Of a DNA stretch of 64,000 nt, positions 21,093-33,198 are shown piece after piece. Numbering within the stretch: the first letter of the stretch is position 1; each line of letters begins with the position of its first letter. Below the pieces are notes generated by a model. It did no database searches. It was not told the origin of the DNA and worked only from the letters and a program-made list of their open reading frames with translations. The DNA is from Asterella californica (Eukaryota; Streptophyta; Marchantiopsida; Marchantiales; Aytoniaceae), in assembly GCA_036924285.1 (NCBI GenBank), contig JAYKYS010000014.1, forward strand, positions 11,656,001 through 11,720,000, in the 5' to 3' direction. The position numbers were made by a program, and so were the translations under genes.

Positions 21093-23743
21093 TCTAACAG
21101 TCACCTCCAACTCCTCAGCAGAGTCCACAATCGACTTACTGATGACGAACGACGAATGTTATGTGAGTCTCCCTCTCTCCTCAAACTTACTGACATTGTC
21201 ATGGCTCTTCCTCGTCAGAAGGCTCCTGGAGTGGATGGGATCTCGGCGGAAGTACTGCAAAAGCTCTGGCCCATAGTTAGCGAAGGCTTTCACGCTATGG
21301 TTAAGAGATTTTGGCAAACCGGCATCATGGCGAGCACTGCGATGGAAGGGGTCATAAAACTCATCCCTAAAACCGTCAACAAAGTTGCTCTGAAGGATTG
21401 GCGTCCCCTTACGATGCTAACTACGGATTATAAAGTCCTGGCTAAACTCCTTGCTTCCAGACTCCAACTCATTCTGCACAAGTTGGTAGGGAGGAAACAA
21501 ACAGGGTTTGTGCGCGGCAGGCAAATGCTGGACAATGTGTTTTCCCTATGGCTCACACAGGACTTGGTGAAGCAACGAGGTATGAAAGGTCTTTTTTTCA
21601 AGCTTGATTTCGAAAAGGCCTTTGACAGAGTGGAGCACTCTTACCTCTGGGATACTCTGTCCGCCCTTGGTCTAGGTTCACCTTTCATTCTTTTGCTACA
21701 AGGACTGATGACTGGTGCCTTGGCCGCTGTTCACATAAACGGCAGACGATCCTTTCACTTTGACATTGGCCGAGGTGTTAGGCAGGGGTGCCCTCTTGCT
21801 TCATTGTTATTCTCCATCTCCACAGAACCATTTATGTTAGAACTTCAGGATGGTTATCAGTCTCGAAGAATTGGCGGGCTCTGGTTCGGGGGAGATGCGT
21901 CGGCTGACTTCCTGCTCTTCGCCGACGACATGGGCACCTTTGTGCATGCAGACGAATCCTCCTTCCTGGCTCTGCAATCAAGCATCCGAGTGTATGAAGA
22001 GGCCTCGGGTGCTCTCCTCAACCTCAACAAGTCAAGTGTCCTTCTGTTAGGTATGTCCCAACCCCCAATTTGGCTTGTTGCAACAGGCTGCAACATCCTC
22101 TCGGATGGGGTGGTCTACAAGTATCTTGGGCCCCTTACGGGTCTAACCTTACCCCCTCTCAGCATTTTGGCTTCTGTCTTAGCAGAATGCAAGACAGACT
22201 AGCTATCTGGAAAGCTGAAACTTTACCTTTTGAAGCTAGAATTGTCTTGGTCAAACACGTCCTCCAATCAATGCCAGTTTTCTACATCTCTCTACTGGGC
22301 TTGAATGAGGCCATTGCATCCAAGATTGATTCTCTCTGTAGAGAGTTTCTCTGGGGCTTCAACACAGAAGGTAAGCCTAAGATCCCCCTGATCTCCTGGA
22401 AGAAGATCTGCACACCTTACGATCACGGTGGGATGGGCCTCAAAGACATTCGTGTACAAGGCAGAGCTCTACTATGCAGACGCATGGGCGAAGTTCTGGA
22501 CCAGCACGATGCATCATGGATCTGTCTCTTCGAAGCATTCATCAAATGGGAGCGCGCTAGACATGACAGAGCAATCGTAAGGGGAAGGTACTCTATCCAA
22601 GACCTTATCCTCACTGGATAGCACTTGCACACATTTCATTCACTTACTGCTCACGCCATTGTCAAAGCGTGGAAGGCTGTGCGTCCGAACTTTAGCTGGT
22701 CTCCGGAAGGTGTTCCTCTCCCTCTCTCGATCACATTGCGAGATACTGTCAATCTGGTCCTCAACTGCTTTGACACAGGCAACAGATCCACCAAGACTGT
22801 CATGACGCGGCTCAGGGAATTCAAGATTACCACTCCTGCCACTTTGTACCAGAAGCGGGAGAGGCTTCGAGCTTCTCTACCTGTCATGCATTCTTCTGCT
22901 TCTAATCTCACCTCAATGGATCCCTGGGTGATATTCGTGCAAAAACTCTTACCATGCTTTGCACCCTCGTCCTCTGCTCTGTCTCTGTCTGCTGGATGGA
23001 AATGGTCAGCAGAGGACCCCAACAGAGGTTTTCTTCTTCCCTCGGCCTCCTACTTTCGCTTACTCTGCGATCACTCCTCTGCTTCGGACGCCCTCAACAA
23101 GAAGTGGCACTCCTCCGACAGTGACAGTGTGTGGACGTCTCGGTGGACGAAGCTGTGGAAATCTCTTCTGGCTAGGCGTGACAAGACATTCTGGTGACGT
23201 GTGCTCCACCAAGACCTTTTTACTAGCATTCGGGCATCTCGAGTTGGCCATGGTTCCGGTACCTGCGAAAGATGCAATTGAGCTCCTGAATCGTTAGATC
23301 ATCTGTTTCTTGCCTGTTCCAAGGTTCAGGTCCTTTGGCGTCAACTCCTTCGACTCCCCTGGCAAGGCCTACCACCTTTCTGTGCACCCTCTAGTGTCCT
23401 ACTTCTCTTTGATTCTCTATTTAGTGGATCTAATCACTGGGATGCGGCGGCAGCAGTCATCACCGAAGCTTTCCGTTCGATCTGGCTATGCAGAAATCAC
23501 AAGATCTATGACAAAACAGTGCTAGTGCCTTCGGTGTTTACCTGTGTCAGAAGTGCGGCTGATAAGCTTATCGCGCTCTTCAAAGAACTCGGGCCCTCCA
23601 AGCTGAGCACTCGACGGATTAACGTGACGCTTCTCATCATCGATCTGCTGCACTCTCGTGACACTACTCGGTTTCATAAGTGGCTACAGCAACAGAGCAG
23701 TTCTCTCGATCGAGAGGCGATTGTTGTTCTCGGCCCTCGTTGA
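21093..23743 (+). pseudogene. LINE B ORF2, 3' part: reverse transcriptase and zf-RVT (broken)
   Basis: The frame resumes just before RT and encodes LPRQKAPGVDGISAEVL, WRPLTMLTTDYK, KQTGFVRGRQ, KLDFEKAFDRVEH, RQGCPLASLLFSI and the catalytic FADDM. An RT thumb-like region (GKPKIPLISWKKIC, GGMGLKDI) and a zf-RVT zinc finger (RVGHGSGTCERCN, DHLFLAC) follow. This enzyme would copy the LINE RNA at the nicked 18S target. Lesions seen: a one-base loss near 22130, CAG-to-TAG at 22619-22621, TGG-to-TGA at 23195-23197 and a further stop near 23280. It is closely colinear with element C. Confidence 0.88.
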
Positions 23744-26336
23744 ATCCCGTCACTTAACCACTAATTAATAATGCTAATCAGTTCGTGATCTCTCAACGTG
23801 TATCTACAATCCTCCTTTCTGATCACTGCCTATTCGTTTTCCTCGTTGCAATGCTCTTCGTGCGGCCACATTCTTCGTTCTCTCTCGACACTCTCCCCTC
23901 TTCCTCATGCTACCTCGTAATGTGGCCTCTTTCCCCTTTGTTTTCGAGGTCACTCCCCCTCCACCTAACGGCTGTTAGGGTTAGGTCCGGATCCGTTGGA
24001 TGTCTGACACGTCGTACCCGAACGACCGTCGGATTCGGGGCTCTTGACCTATTGTCTATTGTCTGTTCATACCCTCCTCATCCGCCTTCTACCTTCCTCA
24101 TCCTAACCGTTGATCACGCTCCATCCGATGGCCCGGCCTCTTTCTCATCAGTCTGCGTTAGGGCTGCCCTGTCTTGTTCCCTCCGTCTCACGATCTCCCC
24201 GCATTCGATCTCAGTCATCCTATGGCTCCCCCTTCTTCTCGTCTCCTTGGACAGGGCTGTACTCTTTCGAGCGGCTTTCTGACCGCTTCTCTCCCATTTT
24301 CCTCCGTCATTTTGTTTCGATTCCTCTCCTCGTCGCCTAGGAGCGTCTGCGGTGCTATGGTGCTCTCTTTTCTAATGCTTTGTACCTCCTTTCGCGATGC
24401 TCCTATGGTTTCACTCTTTCTTTGGTTTGCAGCTTTCTACTCTGCTTCCTTATCCCTATATGTTATGTTTTGACTTCAGCTCTTTTGTTCTCTCACTCCG
24501 ATTCGGATTGCGGATGTGATTTCTATGGTGCTTTGCGTTCGTCTCGTACTTGGAGGGCATTATTTCCGCCTCTGAAGCACTCTTCGATCGTCAACCCTAA
24601 ACTCTGATTACCCCTGGAGCGGCTTTGGGCTCCTCGGCAACTGCGGAGTTTGTATTGACGAATCGTCCGAGCGTCTACGTGCCTTCTCTCACATCCTCTC
24701 ACCGGATCTTGCTGGCGTGTTGTTTCAGATTCCTCTCACGGGATTCTGGAATTGTTCCGAGGTCGTTTTCACTGGAGGCTTTCGGCGACTCGTACTAGCC
24801 CGACTGGTTTTTGTGCCCTCCGACTCCCGACGTCGCTACGGCTGGCGATCTGAAGCTCGTTTCGGGTGCTCTGCGATGGCCTGCCACCTGCGGACGTCGT
24901 ATTCGGTGTAACCTCTCCTCTGGCGTTCTGCTCCGGCTTTCGAGTGATTTCTCCGATTCTACTCTGATTCCTTACGGTGGAATAAATGCCGACTCGATGC
25001 TGTCCTCAAACGCCTCGTCCTGCTCTCTTGTGCTGATCATGGACGATATTACGGAGGCATCTGGGGCGGCTGCATATTACGTTCATTCCTGTGACCTGCT
25101 CTGATTATAGACTAGCTCCAAAGCTTTCTTGTGAATTGCTTTCCGTCTTCACAGTTTACTGCTGTGGATCTGATTCAGGGCATAGGAATAAGCTTTGCTT
25201 ATCGACCGGCATCTGCTGATGTCCGTTCTCCTCCAATTTCTTGGCAAGCCTCCACCAAGCATCTGCGGTTTCTGCCTACGCTCTTGTCTCTGGCATCTTA
25301 CGACTTCGGGCGCTGCTCTCTGCTGCTTCATCGTTGGTCCTTGCTAACTTGGAGGAATGAACTCTGGTGGTGTTTTGCCTCCGCTTCATCGGGTCTTACT
25401 TCAGCGGCATTTCTTGCTTTACGACCCTCTGGCGCTACGACACCGCTACATTGTGTCCTTGGCTCTAGGCTTCCGTCTAAAGTGTTGCTTTGCTCAGAGG
25501 CCACTTTCTGTTCTTTAGTTGCTATGGCTGCATCGGACTTTAGGCGACACTGCGCCTTGGATTAGCTTCAGTCTAAGACTATTAAGGACACTTATTCTTA
25601 TTCTTTTGATGCGCACCGATCCTACTTGGATTGATGGTTTCTTACTTAGGGTAGATCAGGATCCACTATGATCATTACAATCTCTATGATCGGCAAACTA
25701 TTCGCTCCAAGTTGCTAGGCTCGCATCCTGCACCGACTACCTCCTGCTTCACGGTCCTCTCTGTTTCCCTGTTTATTAAATTCTCGTTCTACAGACATGT
25801 TGGCGTTTGTTATCTCGTTTACTCTCTGCCTCACCTTCGTTCTGTTCCTCTTTTCTTTTCTTTGTACATTTACGCCTCGCCACTTCTGTTCTCCCATTCA
25901 ATATTTGTTCTGTCTCCCTTTTACCCCTTGAACCTCAAATGGTTGTCCCTCGATTCGACCTCTGTCAGGGCTTTTCACCGTCTCGTTCGTTTACCCTGAC
26001 CTCGGTAAAGCTGAGGCGATCCCGGATCTGATGAGTGTGGTCCTGCGCGGCGTTGGTCCCCTGCCTTTTGCTTGGTTCTGCTCCCGCTCGTTCTCATTCT
26101 CTCCTTTTATTTTCCTGCTCTTTACGTTTCCTCTCTCTGTTTTCCTCCCCGCGTCATTTACCTCGTGCAGTCTCTCTGTCCCTCTGCTCGGTGCCTTTCG
26201 GGCGTTCTTCCGCGATTGGAGTTTCCTCCAATTTTACCCCATGTTACTTCCGGTCCTCTACCTTCGGGTTGGCCTCTGGTCCTTATCAGTAAAACTCCTT
26301 ACATCGGTGCGTTAGTGCCGGTATTCAGGTCAAAAA
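23744..26336 (+). other. Long 3' UTR of LINE B
   Basis: About 2.6 kb without any supported gene, strongly rich in C and T on the coding strand. Parts match the 3' UTR of element C (for example the block cttattcttttgatgcg near 25590) and all of element A. It ends in the conserved 3' block and an A run. Open frames within it are not shared with C. Confidence 0.7.
26260..26336 (+). promoter_or_regulatory. Conserved LINE 3' end with UUCG hairpin (copy B)
   Basis: acc-ttcg-ggt (26260-26269) replaces gcc-ttcg-ggc of A and C, keeping the stem. The block ttatcagtaaaactcc, catcggtgcgt and gtgccggtattcaggt follows, then the A tail. Confidence 0.6.
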
Positions 26337-26353
26337 AAAGATTAAGCCATGCA
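26337..26353 (+). repeat. LINE target site duplication, copy 3
   Basis: aaagattaagccatgca between the A tail of B and the first base of C, showing a direct head-to-tail junction of two full-length-type copies. Confidence 0.85.
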
Positions 26354-26959
26354 TGAGGGCACGGAAGGCTGGCGGAGCTCCTCCTTCTGGATCACGTTCC
26401 TCCTCACTCTCTTGGCTATGGTGTTCGTTCTGTTCTAGATTCATAGTGTTACTCTCAATCCATGTCACGCCTCCTCTTCGCACTGTTACTCGAGTTATTT
26501 CATCGATCTGTGATTCCGATTTGGTTCCGTACGCCGCATCGGCGGCTTTTCTTCCAATCCCGCTCGTCGTCTCTTCGTCGAGTTTCTCTCGTACTCTCGT
26601 CTTTTCATCGTTATTTTTGCCAACGTTCGCCTCGGCGCCTCGAACGGCTAGCACGCGGCTCCTTTTTGTGTGCTAATCTTCCACTCACCTCATCCAACTC
26701 GTACTCTTTGTTCATTCTGTCACGATACGTACTCTTTGTTCATTCTGTCACCTTTGTTTGCACCACGATTTCCTCCATTGCTTCTCGACGCTGGTACTCC
26801 GTGGGTGCTTCAATCTCTAAACTCTTTTCTCGTGTGTTTTTACGTTTTGTTTCTCTTCTCGTTGTGCCTACGCGTTGGAAGCCATTGTTCTTGTGATGCT
26901 TTAACAAGCGTCTCTTGCTCTTGCGGTCCTCACGTGGGACTTCTCGTTATTTCACTGTT
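26354..26959 (+). promoter_or_regulatory. 5' UTR of LINE C
   Basis: About 600 bp, C/T-rich, with its first 50 bases matching element B. Near 26700-26755 a segment of about 30 bases (gtactctttgttcattctgt) is present twice in tandem. Promoter activity is assumed, not shown. Confidence 0.5.
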
Positions 26960-29688
26960 ATGGTTCACATTTCAACTCGACCTATTGCCCAGAAGCTAAA
27001 ACATTTACTACATCGTGTTTCCTTCTTTCTGTTTAAGCGAATGGATCCCAAGATTGCAGGTCGTGAGGCTCGACTTATTGATGCTCTCCAGTCCCTGGCT
27101 ATCAAACAACCTGTTCGTCCAGACAGCGATGCTATCTCCTACAAGTGCACAATTCCACGAGATATTAGTTTGCTTGCTGTTGCGGAACTGGAGGACCTTG
27201 CTGTTATCTTGTTCTTCCCATCCACCACGCCGCCTGCTGCTGCTCTGCGTCAATGGCTGCGGAGCGAATGGAAAGGGAAGCATTCGTTGGATGTCACCCA
27301 TATCCGCAGTGTGGGATGTTCACACTTTATTGTCAGCCTGCAGACCATGGCCGGCAAGAATTTGGTCCTTTCTCACAAGACCTGCCACGTCAACGGATAC
27401 TTTGGTTGCATCTTGCAATGGACTCATGAGGCAGAAAACGAAAACTACTCTCCTGATACTCTGCCAGTCTGGGTAGAATTCGTCAATCTGCGCTCTTATT
27501 TTCGGAGTCGAGCCCAACTAGAGATCCTATTTGGCGCACTCAGCCCGATTGCAGTCATACCTCCTACAGCTGGAGATCACGCCACGAGAAATGTCAGAGG
27601 TTGCATCATGTGGAAGCTCTCCAATGCTATTCCTTCTTTTGTATCGGTTGACTATGGAGGTGTGGAATATGAGCTCCCGGTTACCTTCTACAACGTACCT
27701 GGTTGCTGTTATCGCTGCAGGAAATTTGGCCATTGGGCCAATACCTGTCCTCAGAAACCTGATTCGTTGATGCAGTCGCACAATTCCACAGTCCTCATTG
27801 GCGGCCAACCTGCTCGTTCTTTGGAAGCGGAGCTTCCCCGTGAGGCTCCTCTGCAAGTTGAGCCCGGATCCTCCAATGCTGCCTCTCCTCCTTCTGCAGG
27901 AGCTGCTCTGTTGCCGGTTGCAATTGGTTCTCTCAAAGATGCCAATTGCCAACTCATGACTGAACCCCCTCAGAAGACGATTCTCAATGCTCCTCCTTTG
28001 CCTGTGAAGCAGATCCCCAACTTACGAGCTGATAATCTCCGGTCATCTGGTTTCAAGTCTCGAAAATTGGGGGCTCCACTGGCAGAGAATTTTGTTCCTT
28101 GTACTAGTCTGGATCTCTACTCCTGGAGTCTCGGTGACCTATCCAGCAACATCCGGGCTGGCTACGTCCAAGAAGAACTCCTCCGACATAAACAACTTGA
28201 CATTTTTGCACTCCAAAATTACCATGTCGAGAAGGTAGAGCTTCAGCGTTTCTTGGCTCCTCTCTCAGCTACCTACCAACTTCTCATTCCAGAACGTACC
28301 TGCTCCGGTGGCTCTGCCTTGGTCATTCATAAGACCGCCTTGGTCCTCGAACACGGCTGCAGCCCCTCTGGGGTATTCTGTTGGGCTCTAATCAGCAAGC
28401 AAAGCACGCTTTTCTGGCTAGGCTCGATTCATGGATCTGAAAACCGTTCTCAGCGGATTGAGTTATGGAACTTCCTGAGAGACTTCGAATTTTTGGATTC
28501 CTCATGCTGGATTCTAGTAGGCGATTGGGGCGCTGCAGATCCAGATATTATCACCAAGAATTGGCCAAAACAGATGTCGGAGGAAGAAAAGATATCTTTT
28601 CACCAATTCAAATCCAAAGGGGATTGGCTCTGTCTGCTGGACACTGATACCTCGTTTGCTGGCGAGGTGACTTCTTGGTGGGATCGCCAGACTCCTCTTC
28701 TATGTGCCGATACTGAGAGAGTCTATCTACGAAAGGCGAAAGAAATGGGTCTGGCTTTTTCTCTGCAGACTAATGTTCGATCGTCTTTATCATGTTGTGC
28801 TCTTCTCCAACTCCAGGCCACCTTTGGCCGTCCTCTCCCCGCCTTCCCTCCTCTAAACTCTTCTCCTGTTCTCAACCCATTACCCTCTTCCTCCCCTCCT
28901 CTCATTGTTGGCCTAGACTCTCACTCCTCTGCAGGTGCGGCGAACGAACATGCTATGCCAACCAATGACAGTGACGATGCTGCAACTCCTATCCTGCATG
29001 ATGTGTCTATGTCAGATCGAGCTCCTGTTCTGCTCACACCAACCCTTCCCTCTCCTGTTCTTCTCGTTCCACCTCTCGCACCTGGTACAACCTCATCGAC
29101 CGTGGGTGTCCAGCCTCCCTCTACACCTTTCTCCCTCACCCCCATTCCCTCTCTCCCGCTTGACTTCTCTGTTCCCTCTACTCAATTGGTCAGAACTCTT
29201 GATCCAATTACTTGTACTCCTCTTTCTCCGTCTTCACATCTCCCTAGTTCTCCTTGTCCTCCACATTCTTTGCCTGACCGTAAGCATCTGGACGTCATGA
29301 CTTCCTCTCCGTCAGCCTCCCAGCAAAGTTCTGCTGCTCCTCCTCAGTCGAAACGCTCCAGATGCCATGGCCTCTTTCCACGCCTGACACGGATAACATT
29401 GACGGCACAACTACGGATCTCCCTCCACTCAAGAAGTCGAAGAGGCTGGTTTCGGTAGGCCACAAAGTCAAGAAAACGGCACCTCCCTCGCGCTCATCGC
29501 GTGAAAAGAGATCATGCAGAAAGGCCACTCTCAAAGGCTCAAGATCTTCTTCGCGTCCTCATGTTGTTGAGGACACTCCTGTGGCTCACTCTGAGGGTCC
29601 CATACTTGCTGACCTTCAAAGGTTATTTCAGTGCACCTCTGACATCTCCACCAGTCCATCGCGCGGCCAGAGTGCCTCTGATGTTTGA
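26960..29688 (+). pseudogene. LINE C ORF1: DUF4283-like / CCHC / degenerate EEP-like protein (one frameshift)
   Basis: Nearly intact, about 909 codons. The order from the 26960 ATG is: a hydrophobic/basic leader of 27 residues, DUF4283-like domain (about 60-230; LIDALQSLAIKQ, WLRSEWKGKHSLD), CCHC knuckle (about 248-262; CCYRCRKFGHWANTC), a domain like an EEP nuclease (about 380-620), a Pro/Ser-rich linker (about 620-810) and a basic C-terminus ending SRGQSAS. The EEP-like part has SWSLGDL, IFALQNY, GGSALVIHK, LGSIHGSE, LVGDWGAADPD and RVYLRK. These align with SWNVGGL, ILALQEH, GGTALLIHK, ASVYAPH, MGDWNVVEAP and RMYIS of ORF2, but three catalytic residues are replaced. One frameshift lies near 29365. 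ORF1 normally binds LINE RNA, and a targeting role for the extra domain is inferred. Confidence 0.85.
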
Positions 29689-32600
29689 TGTCTCACGACA
29701 CTGGACCTTCCTCCGCTCTCCACTCTGGTGAGGAAGACTCCTTTAGAAGTTTGAAGGCGAAACTTCAACTTTCTGATGCTCTTCACCTAGTGGCAGATAG
29801 AACTGGACCTCTTCACACTCGCTGGCGTAAATATGGCGGCGATGTCCAATGGTCTCGCATCGACCGAATCTATGTTGGAAATCTCGGTCGTTGGCTGTCT
29901 GCTGCCCCTCTTCTTGAGCATCATCCAGGAACTACTCTGTCTGATCATATGCCAATTTCTCTATCCATTGAAGTCGGCATTGATGACGGTACTCCTATCT
30001 CTGATGCTCCTCTAGGCACCTCCTACTTTAAGTACAGTATTCTTCAGCTGTCCAAAGTTGAAAATATCCAAGCTATCAAAGACATCTGGGGTCTTTGAAC
30101 TTTAGTCGGAGGGATCCTAGGAGAACCTATGCAAAAGGTTGGTTGCGCATTCGGAAATACATGAAAGTCAAACAATATGAGGCTCGAAGAAGTATCAGTT
30201 CCATACCTGTTATGGCAGCGCGCCTACAGGATCTTCATGCGCAGTGGACTGTCAATCCCTCTGTCTTACTTGCTGCTGAAATTCAGGATCTGGAAAACAG
30301 TAAGCGTAAGTTGGAGCACGAAAGAGATGTGCTCATCCATACCTGGTCGCGGGTCAAGCACCTTGGTCTTGGAGAAGCACCCTCTCATTATTTTTTCAAT
30401 CTGCATCGATTGCATAGTGCTCGTTCTCAAATAAACTCGCTTCAACTGGATGATGGATCTACAACAGGCGATCAGTCCAAAATCATGGGTGAAGTGGGTC
30501 GTTACTATCAAAACCTATACTGTGCTGCTGCGCCTGTATCGTCTACTGCACACAGTCGTCGGCACCTGTTGACCCGAGTACAGGATCATCTTACCGATGC
30601 TGAGAGAGCCATGTTAAGTGAGTTACCTACACTTCAAGAACTGTCTGAAGTCGTCATGGCACTCCCACACCACAAAGCGCCTGGTGTCGATGGTGTTTCT
30701 GCTGAGGTGATTTAGAAACTCTGGCCTATTGTTGTTGATGGTTTCCATGCCATGGTCAAACGCTTCTGGAGCTCAGGTACCATGGCCAGCTCTGCGATGG
30801 AAGGAGTCATTAAATTGATACCCAAGTCTATCAACAGAGTTGCATTAAGGGACTGGCGACCCCTAACAATGCTTACTACTGACTATAAAATTCTTGCTAA
30901 GCTCATAGCTGCCAGACTCCAACTTGTTCTTCCTAAACTGGTGGGCCAAAAACAAACTGGTTTTGTTCGAGGACGTCACATGGTGGATAACATCTTTTCA
31001 CTCTGGCTAACGCAAGACTTGGTCAAGCAACGACACATGACAGGATTATTTCTAAAACTGGATTTTGAGAAGGCATTCGACAGAGTGGAGCACTCTTACC
31101 TGTGGGACACGTTGTCAGTACTAGGTCTCGGGACACCCTTCATTCTCCTTCTACAAGGACTGATGGCTGATGCATCTGCCGCTGTACATATTAACGGACG
31201 CCGTACCTTTCACTTCAATCTTCAACGAGAGGTCCGTCAGGGGTGTCCTCTTGCTCCGCTTCTATTCTCTATCTCCACCGAACCATTCATGCTTGAGCTT
31301 CAAGCTGGCTTTCACTCTCGACGAATCGGTGGTCTTCATTTCGGTGAGAATGTCTGTGCTGATTTCCTTCTCTTTGCTGATGACATGGGAGTTTTCATCG
31401 ACACTGAAGAGTCCTCCTTCTTGGCACTCCAAGCGAGCATCAGATTGTACGAAGAGGCCTCTGGAGCTCTTCTTAATCTCGGAAATCCAGTGTCCTCCTC
31501 TTGGGAATGCAACACCCTCCGGACTGGCTATCTGCGACGAGCTGCACGATACTTCAAGATGGAGTGATTTACAAACATCTAGGTGCTCCTTACGGTACCA
31601 ATCTTACTCCTTCTCAGTCATTCAGCTTCTGCCTGAACAAGATGCAGGAAAGGTTAGCCCTCTGGAAAGCGGAGACTCTCTCTTTCGAAGCACGGATCAT
31701 TTTGATCAAACATGTGTTGCAATCCATGCCTGTGTTCTACATCTCCCTCCTTGGTCTCACTGATGCTATTGCCACCAAAATAGAATGCCTCTGTCGTCAG
31801 TTTCTATGGGGCTTTAACTCAGAAGGTAAGCCGAAAATCTCCCTCATCTCCTGGGCGAAATTCTGTCGACCTATTGACCTTGGTGGGATGGGTTTGAAAG
31901 ACATCAAGACACATGGCACAGCCTTACTTTGCAAACGGATGGGTGATATCCTAGACGGTCAGAATACCTCCTGGATTTCTCTGTTTGCAGCATACATCAA
32001 ATGGGAACGTGCTCGGTTTGACCGAGCGATTGCCAGAGGACGTTACTCTCTCCAGGACCTGATACTCACTGGACAGCATCTACATACTTCCTCGTCGTCG
32101 ACAGCTAATGCTATTGTCAAAGCATGGAAGCGGGTGCGGTCTCACCTTTGTTGGTTCCCTGCTGGCGTTAACATTCTTTCTGGCATCACCCTTCGCGATC
32201 TGGTTAGCCTGGTACTCAACTGTTTTGACACAGGCAACCGATCCACCAAGATTGTCATGACACGGTTACGTAGTCTCAGAATTACCACTCCTGCTGCACT
32301 ACATCAAAAGCGAGAGTGTTTACGAGCTTCCTTGCCTGTCTCGCACAACTCTTCTTCAACTCTCACCGCAGCTGACCCCTGGGTGATGTTTGCACAGAAA
32401 ATACTGCAAAGCTTGGCCCCTTCGCCCTCTGCTTTGTCTAAATCTGCAGGCTGGCTTTGGGAGTCGACAGTCACCACCAATGGCTTTCTGCTTCTCTCCG
32501 CCATGTACTACCACTTACTCTGCGATGGCTCCTCTGTTTCTGATGCGCTTAATGCAAAATGGCACTCATCTGATACTGATAACGTCTGGAAGTCTCGATG

Positions 32601-33198
32601 GACGAAGCTCTGGGAGTCGTCTCTGGCCAGGCGTGACAAGACTTTCTGGTGGCGTGTTCTCCATCAGGGGTTCTTTTCCAGCATCTGGGCCTCTCGCGTC
32701 GGCCATGGAGATGGTACCTGCGGCAGATGCAATACAGAATCAGAGTCAATTGATCATCTTTTTCTTCTCTGTCCTAAAGTCCAGCACACTTGGCGTTTGG
32801 TCCTCGAGCTTCCCTGGAATGACCTACCGCTTCTCCGCATGCCCTCTAGTGTTCTACCTCTTTTCGATTCTCTATTTAGCGGTAGTACACACTGGGCTGC
32901 GGCTGCTGCGGTCATCACAGAGCTCTTTCGATCGATATGGCTCAGCAGAAATCATGAGATCTACAACAACGCTGTCATTGAACCTTCAGTTTTTACCTGT
33001 GTCCGAAGCGTGGCTGATAAACTCATCGCCCTCTTCAAAGAACTTGGGCCCTCCAAACTGAATACTCGACGGATCAATACTGCGCTCTTAATCATTGGTC
33101 TTCTTGACTCGGGAGACACCTCTAGACTTCATCGCTGGCTTCAACATCAGTGTTACTCTCTTGACCGGGAGTCTCGTTCTGATCTTGAGCTTCTTTGA
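29688..33198 (+). pseudogene. LINE C ORF2: partial EEP endonuclease, reverse transcriptase, zf-RVT (broken)
   Basis: The ATG at 29688 overlaps the ORF1 stop (TGATG). About 460-480 bp coding for the first half of the endonuclease (the SWN and QE motifs) are deleted in frame. The rest keeps WSRIDRIYVGNL and TLSDHMPISLSI (catalytic SDH). Breaks follow near 30098 (frame change), 30713-30715 (TAG) and about 31482 (frame change). RT motifs are clear: HKAPGVDGVSAEV, KQTGFVRGRH, KLDFEKAFDRVEH, RQGCPLAPLLFSI and FADDM. The last 565-codon frame (31501-33198) holds the thumb-like region and an intact zf-RVT (WWRVLHQGF, GTCGRCN, DHLFLLC). Confidence 0.9.

Larger units (their letters stand above)
1444..26336 (+). 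mobile_element. LINE B: long 18S-targeted L1-type element, interrupted by chromoviruses
   Basis: Element B has a 5' UTR (1444-2085), ORF1 (2086-4841), ORF2 (4838-5511 and 21093-23743), a 2.6-kb 3' UTR and an A tail followed by the 18S target. It is split by the nested chromovirus block 5512-21092. Relative to element C, about 650 bp of ORF2 (end of the endonuclease and the linker before RT) is missing at the break. The 5' start shares the block cggaaggctg.cggagctcctcc with element C. Several stops and frameshifts make it non-autonomous. Confidence 0.88.

Noticed and set aside
23744..26336. Host genes in the LINE 3' UTRs
   Set aside because: Frames here are low-complexity Ser/Leu/Phe-rich translations of C/T-rich DNA and are not conserved between B and C.
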